Shown piece by piece: positions 10,138-18,335 of a stretch of DNA of 59,360 bases (positions are counted from its first letter, which is position 1; each line of letters starts with the position of its first letter). A program made the translations under genes and the position numbers. The notes beneath the pieces were generated by a model. It was not told the DNA's origin. It did no database searches and saw only the letters and a program-made list of their open reading frames with translations. Origin of the DNA: JAKJBL01 sp964461335 (lineage in GTDB: Bacteria > Bacillota > Clostridia > Christensenellales > CAG-138); contig CAYWTY010000003.1 in assembly GCA_964461335.1 (NCBI GenBank), positions 1 through 59,360 of the forward strand, written 5' to 3'.

Positions 10138-11724
10138 TTAGTGTTCAGCAAGCTCAATTGCAGCTTGCTTTGGTTTGAGCTTAGCTATGAGTTCTTCCTC
10201 TGTAAGCGGCTTTAAAACCCCAGACCCCTGCGCATACTTTATACCGCGTTCGCAAAGGAATCGCATATGCTCAGCAGATACAACATTTTGTGCAATTACT
10301 GTTGCGCCAAACCTTGAAAAGAAAGCTGGCATAAGCTTAATGAAGGAGTTAAGTCGCGTATTAAGCCCGTTTTTAAAAAGGTAGGCTTCGTTGAACTTTA
10401 TAAATGAAAAAGGTGCTGTAAGCGCATCACCCACACAGCTTCTGCTGATGTCGCCTAGGCAGGTGCATATACCGCCTTTTTCAAGCGCTATGATATTTTC
10501 ATTCATGCTAAAGTCAAGCGGGGCAGCTTGCCCGCTAAGCTCAAGCACAATGGTTGAGTTTGGCGCGCCTTCGTCTTTAAGTATTTTATGCAGCCTTGCA
10601 GAGATACGCTTTGAGCGGAGCTGGTTATGCGTAATTGCGCAAAAGAGTTTTATATCATCGTACCCCATGTCTTTAAGCTTTGCAGCAAAGGCAGAGGCGC
10701 GCCTAAAGATAAGCTCATTTATGGGGTTTATTAAATTGTTGCGCTCAGCAATGGGCTGAATTTGTTCGTACGAAAACACGCAGCCATTTGAAGACTCAAA
10801 GCTTATGCAGCAATCCGCAGCTATTATTTCAAAAGATGTTCCGCTAATTTTGCAAATCGGGTTAAAGCATAAGAGATAATTGTCGCTTTCTATTGCTTCT
10901 TTAAGCCTTTTTGTAAGCTGCTTTTCGAGCGCATATTCGGAAATTACACTTTCATCACATGGAACAAACCGTTCATTTGTTGTTTTTGCTTTTTTAAGTG
11001 CAAATTCAAGGCAGTTTAAAAGCTCTTCGCCAAGCTCCCTCCCATCAAGGGTTTCATAAAAGGCCATATCGCATTCAAGCTTTATAAGCAAGCCGTTGAC
11101 AAGCAGCTCGGAGTTTAGTTTTGAGTGCATCTCTTTAATACTCCATGAGTGCATTTGCCCAAGTGTTGCGCAAACAAACGAATTACTGCTTGTAATATAA
11201 ACATTGAGCTGCCCAAAACTCTGCTTTAAATTAAGCGCAAGCTCACGCATTATTGCTAAAGCCATTTGCTCGCCGTATTCGCCTCTAATAAGCGCATGGT
11301 TGTTTAGCTCAATTATTAAAAAGGAGCTATGCTGTGCTTTTGCGTATATGCGTTTTAAGTCGATGTTAAAGGCCTTATCTGTAAAGCAGCCAGTAAGCTT
11401 GTCGTAATTTTTGATGTTGACGTGAATAGTTAAATACAGCACGAGAATATTTAGCATAAATGCAGTGCCATAAAGCTGCACCTTAGGCGCAAACTGCTGC
11501 ACAATAATAAAGGGTAGCGCAATAAGCGGTGCTGTTAAAAGCGCGTTTCGTATAAATGTGGGCAGGCTTCGCATTTCGAGCAGTACAGCAGTTAAGTATA
11601 TGCCCATAGAGCAAAGCACTATTAAAGCGGGAATATATGCGCCGCTTTGAAAGACTACCCCCTCATTGTCGTTTATATAGTAGAGGATTGGCCTTATGCG
11701 GTTTAGCACAAGGAACAGCGCCAT
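10138..11724 (-). CDS. Degenerate GGDEF/EAL-type membrane protein, 3' part of a frameshifted gene
   Basis: This 528-residue reading frame has three or four hydrophobic segments in its first 110 residues. A GGDEF-like region without the GGDEF signature follows (starts DKLTGCFTDKAF). Then comes an EAL-like region in which the EAL motif is replaced (EIIAADCC) and the usual QGY-x-KP ending reads QGSGVLKP. The missing catalytic residues suggest a non-enzymatic sensor or scaffold rather than an active cyclase or phosphodiesterase. Codons upstream of the ATG in this frame continue the family-like VWAYLQVPLMALFLVLN segment back to a run of seven A, where the upstream 114-residue frame joins. One extra A would give a single 643-residue protein. 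The ATG overlaps the upstream stop (TAATG), so reinitiation is possible. It leads into addB, 14 bp away. Confidence 0.75.
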   Translation of the reverse strand: MALFLVLNRIRPILYYINDNEGVVFQSGAYIPALIVLCSMGIYLTAVLLEMRSLPTFIRNALLTAPLIALPFIIVQQFAPKVQLYGTAFMLNILVLYLTIHVNIKNYDKLTGCFTDKAFNIDLKRIYAKAQHSSFLIIELNNHALIRGEYGEQMALAIMRELALNLKQSFGQLNVYITSSNSFVCATLGQMHSWSIKEMHSKLNSELLVNGLLIKLECDMAFYETLDGRELGEELLNCLEFALKKAKTTNERFVPCDESVISEYALEKQLTKRLKEAIESDNYLLCFNPICKISGTSFEIIAADCCISFESSNGCVFSYEQIQPIAERNNLINPINELIFRRASAFAAKLKDMGYDDIKLFCAITHNQLRSKRISARLHKILKDEGAPNSTIVLELSGQAAPLDFSMNENIIALEKGGICTCLGDISRSCVGDALTAPFSFIKFNEAYLFKNGLNTRLNSFIKLMPAFFSRFGATVIAQNVVSAEHMRFLCERGIKYAQGSGVLKPLTEEELIAKLKPKQAAIELAEH

Positions 11725-12068
11725 TAGTGGAACTTGGAGATATGCCCATACTCTGCCGACTTTGTAGTAGGGCTTTTGGTTTTTTTCATAAGCTCAAGCG
11801 CATACTCCATAAGCGTAAGCGGCAGGCACATAAGCGCAAGCATAGAGCAATCCCTCAAAAAATAAATGAGCGCTTCAGGCACTCTAAGCGGTAAAACAAG
11901 CGAAATACCCGAAGCTGTTCTTATGCAGGAGTATATTATTGAGGCTCTAATACAGCGAACAAAGAGTTTATCCCTTTGGTTTGACTTATATGAATATTTT
12001 TTATGGAACACCAAAATCGCCAAGAGCACGCATATTGATGTGATTTCCGGAACAAAACCCCAATCCAT
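11724..12068 (-). CDS. N-terminal membrane segment of the same frameshifted GGDEF/EAL-type gene
   Basis: A 114-residue frame with two or three membrane segments (VLLAILVF near residue 15, a region near 45-60, and another near 70-90), resembling the start of a multi-membrane-segment sensory protein. Residues 1-96 fit the family-like layout; the last 18 residues, after the AAAAAAA run at 11771-11777, are probably out of frame. The stop codon shares its last base with the ATG of the downstream frame. It could be an expressed short protein, the N-terminus of a frameshift product, or half of a pseudogene. Homopolymer sequencing error is also possible. An extended -10 promoter lies 62 bp upstream. 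Confidence 0.6.
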   Translation of the reverse strand: MDWGFVPEITSICVLLAILVFHKKYSYKSNQRDKLFVRCIRASIIYSCIRTASGISLVLPLRVPEALIYFLRDCSMLALMCLPLTLMEYALELMKKTKSPTTKSAEYGHISKFH

Positions 12069-12129
12069 GGCGCTACCTCAAGCATTTATAACTTCTTAAC
12101 TATAAGCCTCGATAAGCATAATATATATT

Positions 12130-12138
12130 AGTATAACA
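12130..12138 (-). promoter_or_regulatory. Extended -10 promoter for the GGDEF/EAL-addBA run
   Basis: On the minus strand the sequence reads TGTTATACT, an extended -10 element (TGn-TATACT). No good -35 is visible, which is common for extended -10 promoters. It lies 62 bp upstream of the start codon at 12068. Confidence 0.45.
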
Positions 12139-12220
12139 GGAATTTAGCTTAAAGTAACGCAGTTTAAGAGGCTGAACCTAAAAGCGTTGATGAATTAAGC
12201 CATACTGCCTGCACTCAGGG

Positions 12221-12249
12221 TTGACCTGTGGTTGTTGTAAGAGTAGAAT
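12221..12249 (+). promoter_or_regulatory. Sigma-A type promoter for the ECF S-component gene
   Basis: TTGACC at 12221-12226 and TAGAAT at 12244-12249 are separated by exactly 17 bases. The predicted start of transcription is near 12256, leaving only a short leader before the AAGGAGG at 12268. This leaves little room for a riboswitch. Confidence 0.65.
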
Positions 12250-12280
12250 TAAAAGGCGGACAGCGGGAAGGAGGCATATG

Positions 12281-12793
12281 ATGAAAATCGACTTTAACAA
12301 CCCGCTCCACAAGCTTGTACTTGCAGGTTTGCTTGCAGCCTGCACCCTGCTATTAACAATTGTTGTTGCAATCCCCATACCGCAAATGAGCGGCGCGTAT
12401 ATAAACCTTGGGGATGTCGGCGTGTATCTGTGCGCGTTTTTATTGGGCTCCCCATGGGGTGCGCTTGCAGCTGCAGCAGGCAGCTGCCTTGCGGATATTC
12501 TCCTTGGGAGCGCGCTCTACGCGCTGCCCACATTTATAATTAAAGGGCTTATGGCGCTTTTAGCTGCGTACTTGTTTAAACGGATGCAAAAAAGGCTGTT
12601 TCTTGTGTTGCTTTTTGCAGGGCTAATTATGCCGCTTGGGTATTTCTTGTTTGAAGCTGCGCTCTATGGAGCTGCCGCTGCTTTAGTTGGGGTTCCCCTA
12701 AACCTTGTGCAATATGCTGCAGGGGTTGCATTGGGCGGCCCTGTCTTAAAGCTTGCAAAGGTTCTTAAACAGCCTGAAGAGCCTATGAACTAA
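12281..12793 (+). CDS. ECF-type transporter substrate-binding (S) component
   Basis: A 170-residue, highly hydrophobic protein with about five or six membrane segments. It carries the conserved pattern of small ECF S components: a first helix followed by a GAYINLGDVGVYL-type loop and a second segment with GSPWGALAAAAGSCLADIL. S components capture a vitamin or similar micronutrient and share a separately encoded energy-coupling module (EcfA, EcfA' and EcfT), which is not in this window. The substrate cannot be read from the sequence. Two ATGs are adjacent (12278 and 12281); the second is six bases from AAGGAGG and is preferred. The gene is convergent with tetR, with stops five bases apart. Confidence 0.8.
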   Translation: MKIDFNNPLHKLVLAGLLAACTLLLTIVVAIPIPQMSGAYINLGDVGVYLCAFLLGSPWGALAAAAGSCLADILLGSALYALPTFIIKGLMALLAAYLFKRMQKRLFLVLLFAGLIMPLGYFLFEAALYGAAAALVGVPLNLVQYAAGVALGGPVLKLAKVLKQPEEPMN

Positions 12794-12798
12794 GAAAA

Positions 12799-13359
12799 TT
12801 ATTCAAAGCTTGAAATTCCGTTATAAAGTACCCTAAGCAGAAGCTTGGATATTTCTTCGGGCTGCTCTACCATGCCATCCTGAAGCCATTTCTGAAGTAT
12901 GCTTATTGACCCTGTTGTGCCGTAAATAGTTAAGTATTCCTGTGTGCGTTCACTATGGCTCGGGTTAAGGTTAAATGTAACAATCCGCGAGAGCTTAAGC
13001 ACATCTTTTTGTACATCAAAATCGCAGTTTTCGCTTAGGAGCACTTTAAAAACAGGTGCATTCGCTTTTGCGTATTCAAGAATTCGAACCATGACTTGTG
13101 AGGAAATACCGCGCTTATCATCATGCGGCTGTTTTTCGAGGTGCTTTTTTAGGTTTGTCATAACCTCCCCTGCAATACTCTCAAGCAACCCATGCGGGTC
13201 TCTATAATGCGAATAGAAGGTGCTTCTGTTAATACCTGCAAGTTCGCACAGAGCGCGCACAGAGATTTCAGAAATATGCTTTTCTTGCATTAGCTTTATA
13301 AGCGCATCTTTAAGGAGCCTACGCGTCAGGCGCACACGCTGATTAGTATCCGTTTCCAT
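12799..13359 (-). CDS. TetR/AcrR-family transcriptional regulator
   Basis: 186 residues. The N-terminal TetR helix-turn-helix is clear (ISVRALCELAGINRSTFYSH, about residues 35-54), preceded by a helix typical of the family. The C-terminal ligand-binding region is not assigned. The gene is divergent from the MMPL exporter, with 159 bp between. A TetR-type palindrome lies at the predicted start of the exporter transcript (13486-13501), so it most likely represses the exporter and responds to an exported amphiphilic or lipid-like compound. The ligand is unknown. Confidence 0.9.
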   Translation of the reverse strand: METDTNQRVRLTRRLLKDALIKLMQEKHISEISVRALCELAGINRSTFYSHYRDPHGLLESIAGEVMTNLKKHLEKQPHDDKRGISSQVMVRILEYAKANAPVFKVLLSENCDFDVQKDVLKLSRIVTFNLNPSHSERTQEYLTIYGTTGSISILQKWLQDGMVEQPEEISKLLLRVLYNGISSFE

Positions 13360-13451
13360 AATTTTAATGACCGCCTAAATATATTTTGTGCTAATCCAAC
13401 ACTTGCTGGGCTAAATGTCTCCCCTCAAGCCAAGTTAAGGAGTTTTGTCTG

Positions 13452-13480
13452 TTGAAAACCAACGCTATGTCTATTATAAT
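13452..13480 (+). promoter_or_regulatory. Sigma-A type promoter for the MMPL exporter
   Basis: TTGAAA at 13452-13457 and a perfect TATAAT at 13475-13480 are separated by 17 bases. The predicted start of transcription is near 13487, inside the palindrome at 13486-13501. Confidence 0.75.
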
Positions 13481-13485
13481 ACCAG

Positions 13486-13501
13486 TTGGACTGTAGTTCA
13501 A
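13486..13501. promoter_or_regulatory. Palindromic operator-like site for the adjacent TetR regulator
   Basis: TTGGACTGTAGTTCAA is a near-perfect palindrome: half sites TTGGACT and AGTTCAA, one mismatch, two-base centre. It begins six bases after the -10 element of the exporter promoter. Binding there would block RNA polymerase directly. TTGGAC-type half sites occur in many TetR operators. Confidence 0.65.
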
Positions 13502-13518
13502 TGCTGTGGTGGTAAATT

Positions 13519-15591
13519 ATGACTGGAATTGCTAATTTCATTATACATCATAAAAAAGCGGTTATTACGCTCTTTATGCTAGTAACGTTTATAAGCGCTG
13601 CGCTTTTGCCGTTTGTAAATGTTAACTATAATATGGAGGACTATCTGCCGCCTGACGCGCAGTCAACCCTTTCGCTTGAAATTATGAGCGAAGAATTCTC
13701 CATGAGCATACCCAATGCACGCGTTATGCTTAAAGGCATTACTATTTCACAAGCCTTAAGCGCAAAGACTGCGCTTTTAAAAGAGCCCGGAGTTTTAGAG
13801 GTGCTTTGGCTTGATGATGTGCTAGACCTAAAAAAGCCGCTTGAAATGTACGACTCAAAAACAGTTGAGGAATTTTATAAAAACGGAAATGCACTTTTTA
13901 CGCTTTCTATTGAAAAGGGCATGGAAAAAGAGGCTACAAAGGCAATTCAGGCGCTTATAGGCGATGGTGCGCTTGCAGGCCAGGCACCTGACCTTGCAAC
14001 AACCCAGCACGCTGCAATTGCAGAAGTGCTAAACGCCCTTTATATTCTCTTGCCTGCAATAAGCATAATACTGCTGCTTTCTACAACTTCCTGGGTTGAG
14101 CCGCTCTTGTTTTTTGCTGCAATAGGCATTTCTATACTTATAAACATGGGCACGAACCTTTTCTTAGGTCAAGTTTCATTTATAACATTTTCAGTAAGCC
14201 CTATTTTGCAGCTTGCCTGTTCGCTTGACTATGCGATTTTCCTGCTGCACAGCTTTGCGGATAATCGAAAAAAATATTCGGGCCTTGACGAGGCTATGCT
14301 TCACTCAATAAAAGAGTCCATTTCTACTATTGCTGCAAGCGCTGCTACAACCCTGTTTGGCTTTATTGCACTCGTCTTTATGAACTTCCAAATAGGGGCG
14401 GATTTGGGGCTTAACCTTGCAAAAGGCATTTTGCTGAGCTTTGTCAGCGTTGTGGTGTTTCTCCCTGCACTTACGCTTAGCACATATAAGCTTATTGATA
14501 AAACAAGGCACAGACCCCTTATGCCCGGGTTTTTGAATGCGCATAAGGTAATTTCAAAGCTTTCTTTTTTGGCTGTGCTTCTTGTTGGGGTTTTACTTGT
14601 GCCAAGCTTTTTGGGGCAAGCTAATGTTGCCTTTACATACGGAAACAGCGACATTTCGCCAAACAGCCGCACAAGCCTTGATAATGCGGCAATATTGGAT
14701 GAGTTTGGCCAATCGACTATTCTTGCGCTTCTTGTGCCAAAAGGGGATACAGCACGGGAAAAGGCGCTTTCAGATGAGCTTAAAGCACTTGAGCATGTAA
14801 CAGGCGTTGTATCGTACACTCAAAGCGTTGGTGAGGCAATCCCCCCCGGATATTTGGATAAAAGCATTACAGAGCAGTTTTATTCAAAAAACTACGCTCG
14901 CCTTATTGTATATACAGATACTCCCTCTGAAGGAGAAGTCGCGTTTAAAACAGTTACTGCAATACAGCAGGCTGCAAGCGCCCATTATGGTGAGCATGCC
15001 CGTTCTGCAGGGCATAGCGTAAGCCTATATGATATGAAGAACCTTGTAGAAAAGGATAATATTTTAGTTACGCTTATTGCTGTAATATCCATATTCCTTG
15101 TGTTAGTTTTAACGTTTAAGTCCGCAATGCTTCCGCTTTTGCTGCTGCTTACAATTGAGGCAGGTATATGGATAAATTTAAGCATTCCCTACTTTACTGG
15201 GAACAAAATAAACTTTATAGGCTACTTGGTTATAAGCACAGTTCAGCTTGGCGCAACTGTTGACTATGCAATTTTGCTTACAACCAACTATACAAGGAAC
15301 AGAAAGCTGTATTCAAAAAAAGAGGCGATTTACAGGTCAGTCGGCGAAAGCTTCAAGTCAATATTAGTTTCCGCTTCTACGCTCTCTGTTGCAGGCTTTA
15401 CGCTTTATATGACATCGTCAAACCCCGTAATTTCAGGCCTTGGGCTTTTGCTTGGGCGAGGCACTGTGCTTTCAATGCTGCTTGTTGCAGTGTTTTTGCC
15501 TGCAATGCTTGCCTTGTTTGATAAAGCAATTGAAATTACAACTTACAAAGCTGAATTTTCAAAAAGTCCAAAGCGCCTTAAGGCTATATAG
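13519..15591 (+). CDS. MMPL-family (RND-like) membrane exporter
   Basis: A 690-residue integral membrane protein with the layout of actinobacterial MmpL and Bacillus YdfJ proteins. One N-terminal helix is followed by an extracellular domain (about residues 35-170), five helices (175-325), a second extracellular domain, and five more helices (about 510-680). Sterol-sensing-like segments carry the paired motifs LDYAIFLLHSF near residue 237 and VDYAILLTTNY near residue 581; their Asp-Tyr pairs match the proton-relay positions of the family. Substrates of relatives are lipids, siderophores or amphiphilic drugs. It is followed 10 bp later by the heptad-repeat protein and is probably controlled by the divergent TetR gene. 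Confidence 0.9.
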   Translation: MTGIANFIIHHKKAVITLFMLVTFISAALLPFVNVNYNMEDYLPPDAQSTLSLEIMSEEFSMSIPNARVMLKGITISQALSAKTALLKEPGVLEVLWLDDVLDLKKPLEMYDSKTVEEFYKNGNALFTLSIEKGMEKEATKAIQALIGDGALAGQAPDLATTQHAAIAEVLNALYILLPAISIILLLSTTSWVEPLLFFAAIGISILINMGTNLFLGQVSFITFSVSPILQLACSLDYAIFLLHSFADNRKKYSGLDEAMLHSIKESISTIAASAATTLFGFIALVFMNFQIGADLGLNLAKGILLSFVSVVVFLPALTLSTYKLIDKTRHRPLMPGFLNAHKVISKLSFLAVLLVGVLLVPSFLGQANVAFTYGNSDISPNSRTSLDNAAILDEFGQSTILALLVPKGDTAREKALSDELKALEHVTGVVSYTQSVGEAIPPGYLDKSITEQFYSKNYARLIVYTDTPSEGEVAFKTVTAIQQAASAHYGEHARSAGHSVSLYDMKNLVEKDNILVTLIAVISIFLVLVLTFKSAMLPLLLLLTIEAGIWINLSIPYFTGNKINFIGYLVISTVQLGATVDYAILLTTNYTRNRKLYSKKEAIYRSVGESFKSILVSASTLSVAGFTLYMTSSNPVISGLGLLLGRGTVLSMLLVAVFLPAMLALFDKAIEITTYKAEFSKSPKRLKAI

Positions 15592-15601
15592 GAGGAACAA
15601 T

Positions 15602-17449
15602 ATGAAGCCAGTTCTAATGAAACTTGTGAGTGCAGCGCTTATTGCTGTAATTGCGCTTAGTGCGCCTGCAAACGCGCTTTATGCGGAGCTTGCGCCTGTG
15701 CAAAGCGAAGCTGCAGCTAGAGTAGGCGAAAAGGACGAAACAATATACGCAAAATTAAGCTCAAACGGCAGTGTGTATGCTGCATATGTAGTAAACAGGC
15801 TATCTGTAGAAGCCGGAGGTAAAGTTACGGATTATGGCGTATACAGCACCTTAATAAACCTTACGGATACAGGCGAGCTTAAAAAAAGCGGCAATGCAGT
15901 AACATTTAGTGCAAACCAGGGGAACTTCTACTATCAGGGCAATATGGAGAATGCTGCGCTTCCGTGGAAGTTTAAAATACTATACTTTTTAAATGGGGAG
16001 GAGCTTGCACCTGACGCGCTTGCAGGCAAAAGCGGGGAGCTTGAAATAAAGCTTTCAGTTTCAAAAAACGAAGGCGCTGACCCTGTTTTTTATGAAAACT
16101 ACATGCTCCAAATGACGCTGATGCTTGAGCATGAAAAATGCAGCAACATAATAGCGCCTGATGCTGTGCTTGCAAGCGCAGGCAAAAGCGCTGCAATAGC
16201 ATATACTGTGCTGCCTAAAAAGGATGCTGAGTTTTCTCTTAAGGCTTCAGTTAAAGACTTTGAGTTTGACGGTGTAGATATAACTGCAATGCCGTTTTCA
16301 ATGAACTTTGAGCTTCCGGATACAGGCGATATGGTAAGCGACTTTAGGGAGCTTAGTGATGCAATAGCTGAGCTTAATGAGGGTGTGGGCGACCTTAAAA
16401 GCGGGGTTTCAACCTTAAAATCGGGCGCTGGCGAACTCGAGAGCGGCTCTCTTGACATTGCCTCTGGTTTAAGGGAGCTTGGCATAAACTCATGGACGCT
16501 CTTAGACAGCTCAGCAAAAATTGAAAATGCGCTTTGGCAGGTTTCGTCCTCATTAAAAAGCGGGCTTGCGGATATGCCGGATTTAAGCGGGCTTAGCGCA
16601 CTCCCTGAAGGGCTTATAAAACTTGCGGGCGGGTTAAATGAAATTGCAGATGGGCTTGATGCGCTTAATAGCGGTTATAGTCTGGCGTATGATGCGCTTG
16701 GTAGCGCAATTAACGATATACCGGGGCCTTCAGTTTCGGAGAGCGATATTGGGGCGCTCTTAAGTTTAGTTCAACAGGGAGATGCTTCTCTTTTACCCGC
16801 TCTCGGCACCCTTGCATCAACATACGAAAAAGCCCAAATTGCAAAAGGCACATACGCTCATGTTAAAGAAGCGTTTGATGCAGTTGAGCCTACACTTACG
16901 CAAATGAGCGGAGGCATAAGACAGGCAGCCGACAACTTGAGCACAATAGCAGGCGAAATTTCGGGTTCGCTTTCAAAGCTAAGCATGCTCTCTAAACTTG
17001 AGGTGCTTTCCGCAGGGCTTTTAGAGCTATCCGCAAATTACGGCAAGTTCCACGATGGATTAGGTAAATATTTTTCAGGCGTTGGCGAGCTTTCACAAGG
17101 CTATGGGGAGTTTCACTCAGGTATACACGAGTTTGCAGGCGGGGTCGGCAAGCTCTATAAGGGTGTGCGTGAGCTTCGCAATGGGACAAATGAGCTTGAA
17201 GACGAAACAAGCGATATGCCCGAAAAGGTGCAAACTGAAATTGACGACAAATTAAAAGAGTATACAGGCTCAGATTTTGAGCGCCTCTCCTTTACATCAA
17301 AGCAGAATACGAATATAGGCGTAGTTCAGTTCGTTATAAAAAGCGACGCAATAAAAAAGCCGGAAGAAGTTAAGGAAGTTCAGGATGCGCCCGGCCAGCA
17401 AACCCTCTTTGAGCGTGTAGGCGCGCTGTTTTCTCAAAGCGGCGTATAG
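15602..17449 (+). CDS. Secreted x-x-x-L-x-x-G heptad-repeat protein, partner of the MMPL exporter
   Basis: 615 residues from the ATG behind AGGAGGAACAAT, whose ribosome binding site overlaps the exporter stop codon. There is an N-terminal signal peptide (KLVSAALIAVIALSAPANA, cleavage probably after ANA). A beta-rich domain of about 200 residues follows, then two blocks of the xxxLxxG heptad, e.g. GDLKSGVSTLKSGAGELESG near residue 265 and GLGKYFSGVGELSQGYGEF near 485. Such repeats are known from YhgE/Pip-like proteins and from genes paired with MMPL exporters in Firmicutes. No C-terminal membrane anchor is seen. It probably forms a periplasm-like or wall-spanning coiled extension working with the exporter. 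Confidence 0.85.
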   Translation: MKPVLMKLVSAALIAVIALSAPANALYAELAPVQSEAAARVGEKDETIYAKLSSNGSVYAAYVVNRLSVEAGGKVTDYGVYSTLINLTDTGELKKSGNAVTFSANQGNFYYQGNMENAALPWKFKILYFLNGEELAPDALAGKSGELEIKLSVSKNEGADPVFYENYMLQMTLMLEHEKCSNIIAPDAVLASAGKSAAIAYTVLPKKDAEFSLKASVKDFEFDGVDITAMPFSMNFELPDTGDMVSDFRELSDAIAELNEGVGDLKSGVSTLKSGAGELESGSLDIASGLRELGINSWTLLDSSAKIENALWQVSSSLKSGLADMPDLSGLSALPEGLIKLAGGLNEIADGLDALNSGYSLAYDALGSAINDIPGPSVSESDIGALLSLVQQGDASLLPALGTLASTYEKAQIAKGTYAHVKEAFDAVEPTLTQMSGGIRQAADNLSTIAGEISGSLSKLSMLSKLEVLSAGLLELSANYGKFHDGLGKYFSGVGELSQGYGEFHSGIHEFAGGVGKLYKGVRELRNGTNELEDETSDMPEKVQTEIDDKLKEYTGSDFERLSFTSKQNTNIGVVQFVIKSDAIKKPEEVKEVQDAPGQQTLFERVGALFSQSGV

Positions 17450-17586
17450 CGTTTGTGATTATGTTACAGAGAAACCCAAGCATATATGATATTGTAGGTT
17501 TATAAACAGCCCTAGGGCATATTTAAAGGCTTTTAAGGAATCATACGATTGCTTGAACACAAAATCATAGTGGAGGTAAAAAACTA

Positions 17587-18264
17587 ATGGAAGAAATCAA
17601 GGTTAACAGAATGCCGCTTATCGGCGATATGGCGCCGAGCTTTAAAGCAGTAACAACACAGGGCGAAATCAACTTCCCGGAGGATTATAAGGGTAAGTGG
17701 GTTATTCTCTTTTCACACCCTGCTGACTTTACACCTGTGTGCACAACTGAGTTTATGACATTTGCAACAATGGCAGATGAGTTTAGGGCGCTTAACACAG
17801 AGCTTGTCGGGCTTTCGGTAGACTCCCTATATGCGCATATCGCATGGCTTAGGAAGATTAAAGAGCTTGAGTGGAACGGCATGAAGGATGTTGAAGTCAT
17901 GTTCCCGTTAATTGAAGATATCCGCATGGATGTTGCAAACAAATACGGCATGATTCAGCCGGAGCAGTCGAATACCCAGGCTGTAAGGGCAGTATTCATT
18001 GTTGACCCGCAGGGGAAAGTCCGCACAATCCTTTACTACCCGCTTTCAATGGGCAGAAACTTCGATGAAATCAAGCGCATTATTCTCGCGCTTCAAAAGG
18101 CGGATAAGGACGGAGTAGCAACACCAGCAGATTGGCGGCCGGGGGATGACGTAATAGTGCCTACTGCAGGCTCATGCGGAGTTGCAAAGGAGCGTATGGA
18201 AAGCCAGGATAATAACACATACTGCCTTGATTGGTTCATGTGCTTTAAAAAAGAAAGCAAATAG
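17587..18264 (+). CDS. Peroxiredoxin, Prx6-type with extra C-terminal cysteines
   Basis: A 225-residue thiol peroxidase that reduces hydrogen peroxide and organic peroxides. The peroxidatic Cys is in DFTPVCTTEF near residue 49, with the conserved Thr two residues before it, plus an Arg further on. The C-terminal part contains GSCG near 198 and YCLDWFMCFK near 212-220. This arrangement is like archaeal and clostridial Prx6 enzymes that use C-terminal cysteines for resolution. The start is supported by GGAGGTAAAAAACTA before the ATG. The gene stands alone and ends with a strong hairpin. No clear PerR box was found upstream. Confidence 0.93.
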   Translation: MEEIKVNRMPLIGDMAPSFKAVTTQGEINFPEDYKGKWVILFSHPADFTPVCTTEFMTFATMADEFRALNTELVGLSVDSLYAHIAWLRKIKELEWNGMKDVEVMFPLIEDIRMDVANKYGMIQPEQSNTQAVRAVFIVDPQGKVRTILYYPLSMGRNFDEIKRIILALQKADKDGVATPADWRPGDDVIVPTAGSCGVAKERMESQDNNTYCLDWFMCFKKESK

Positions 18265-18296
18265 CAGCTTCTTAACCTTAATACCTTGAAAATAAT

Positions 18297-18335
18297 GGGG
18301 CTGTAGCATAAACAAGCTACAGCTCCTTGTTTTTT
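18297..18335 (+). terminator. Rho-independent terminator after the peroxiredoxin gene
   Basis: GGGGCTGTAGC at 18297-18307 pairs with GCTACAGCTCC at 18316-18326, followed by TTGTTTTTT. It abuts the convergent gene's stop codon. Confidence 0.85.

Noticed and set aside
11770..11780. Programmed -1 ribosomal frameshift site at the A7 run
   Set aside because: In the upstream frame the bases read G AAA AAA, not the A AAA AAA or A AAA AAG arrangement, and I see no clear downstream stimulatory stem. I keep it as an unexplained frame change only.
12180..12280. Riboswitch in front of the ECF transporter gene
   Set aside because: A good promoter at 12221-12249 leaves only about 25 bases of leader, too short for a known vitamin riboswitch.
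17450..17586. Rex- or PerR-like box before the peroxiredoxin gene
   Set aside because: TTGTGATTATGTTACAG is only a weak imperfect palindrome and does not fit either consensus well.
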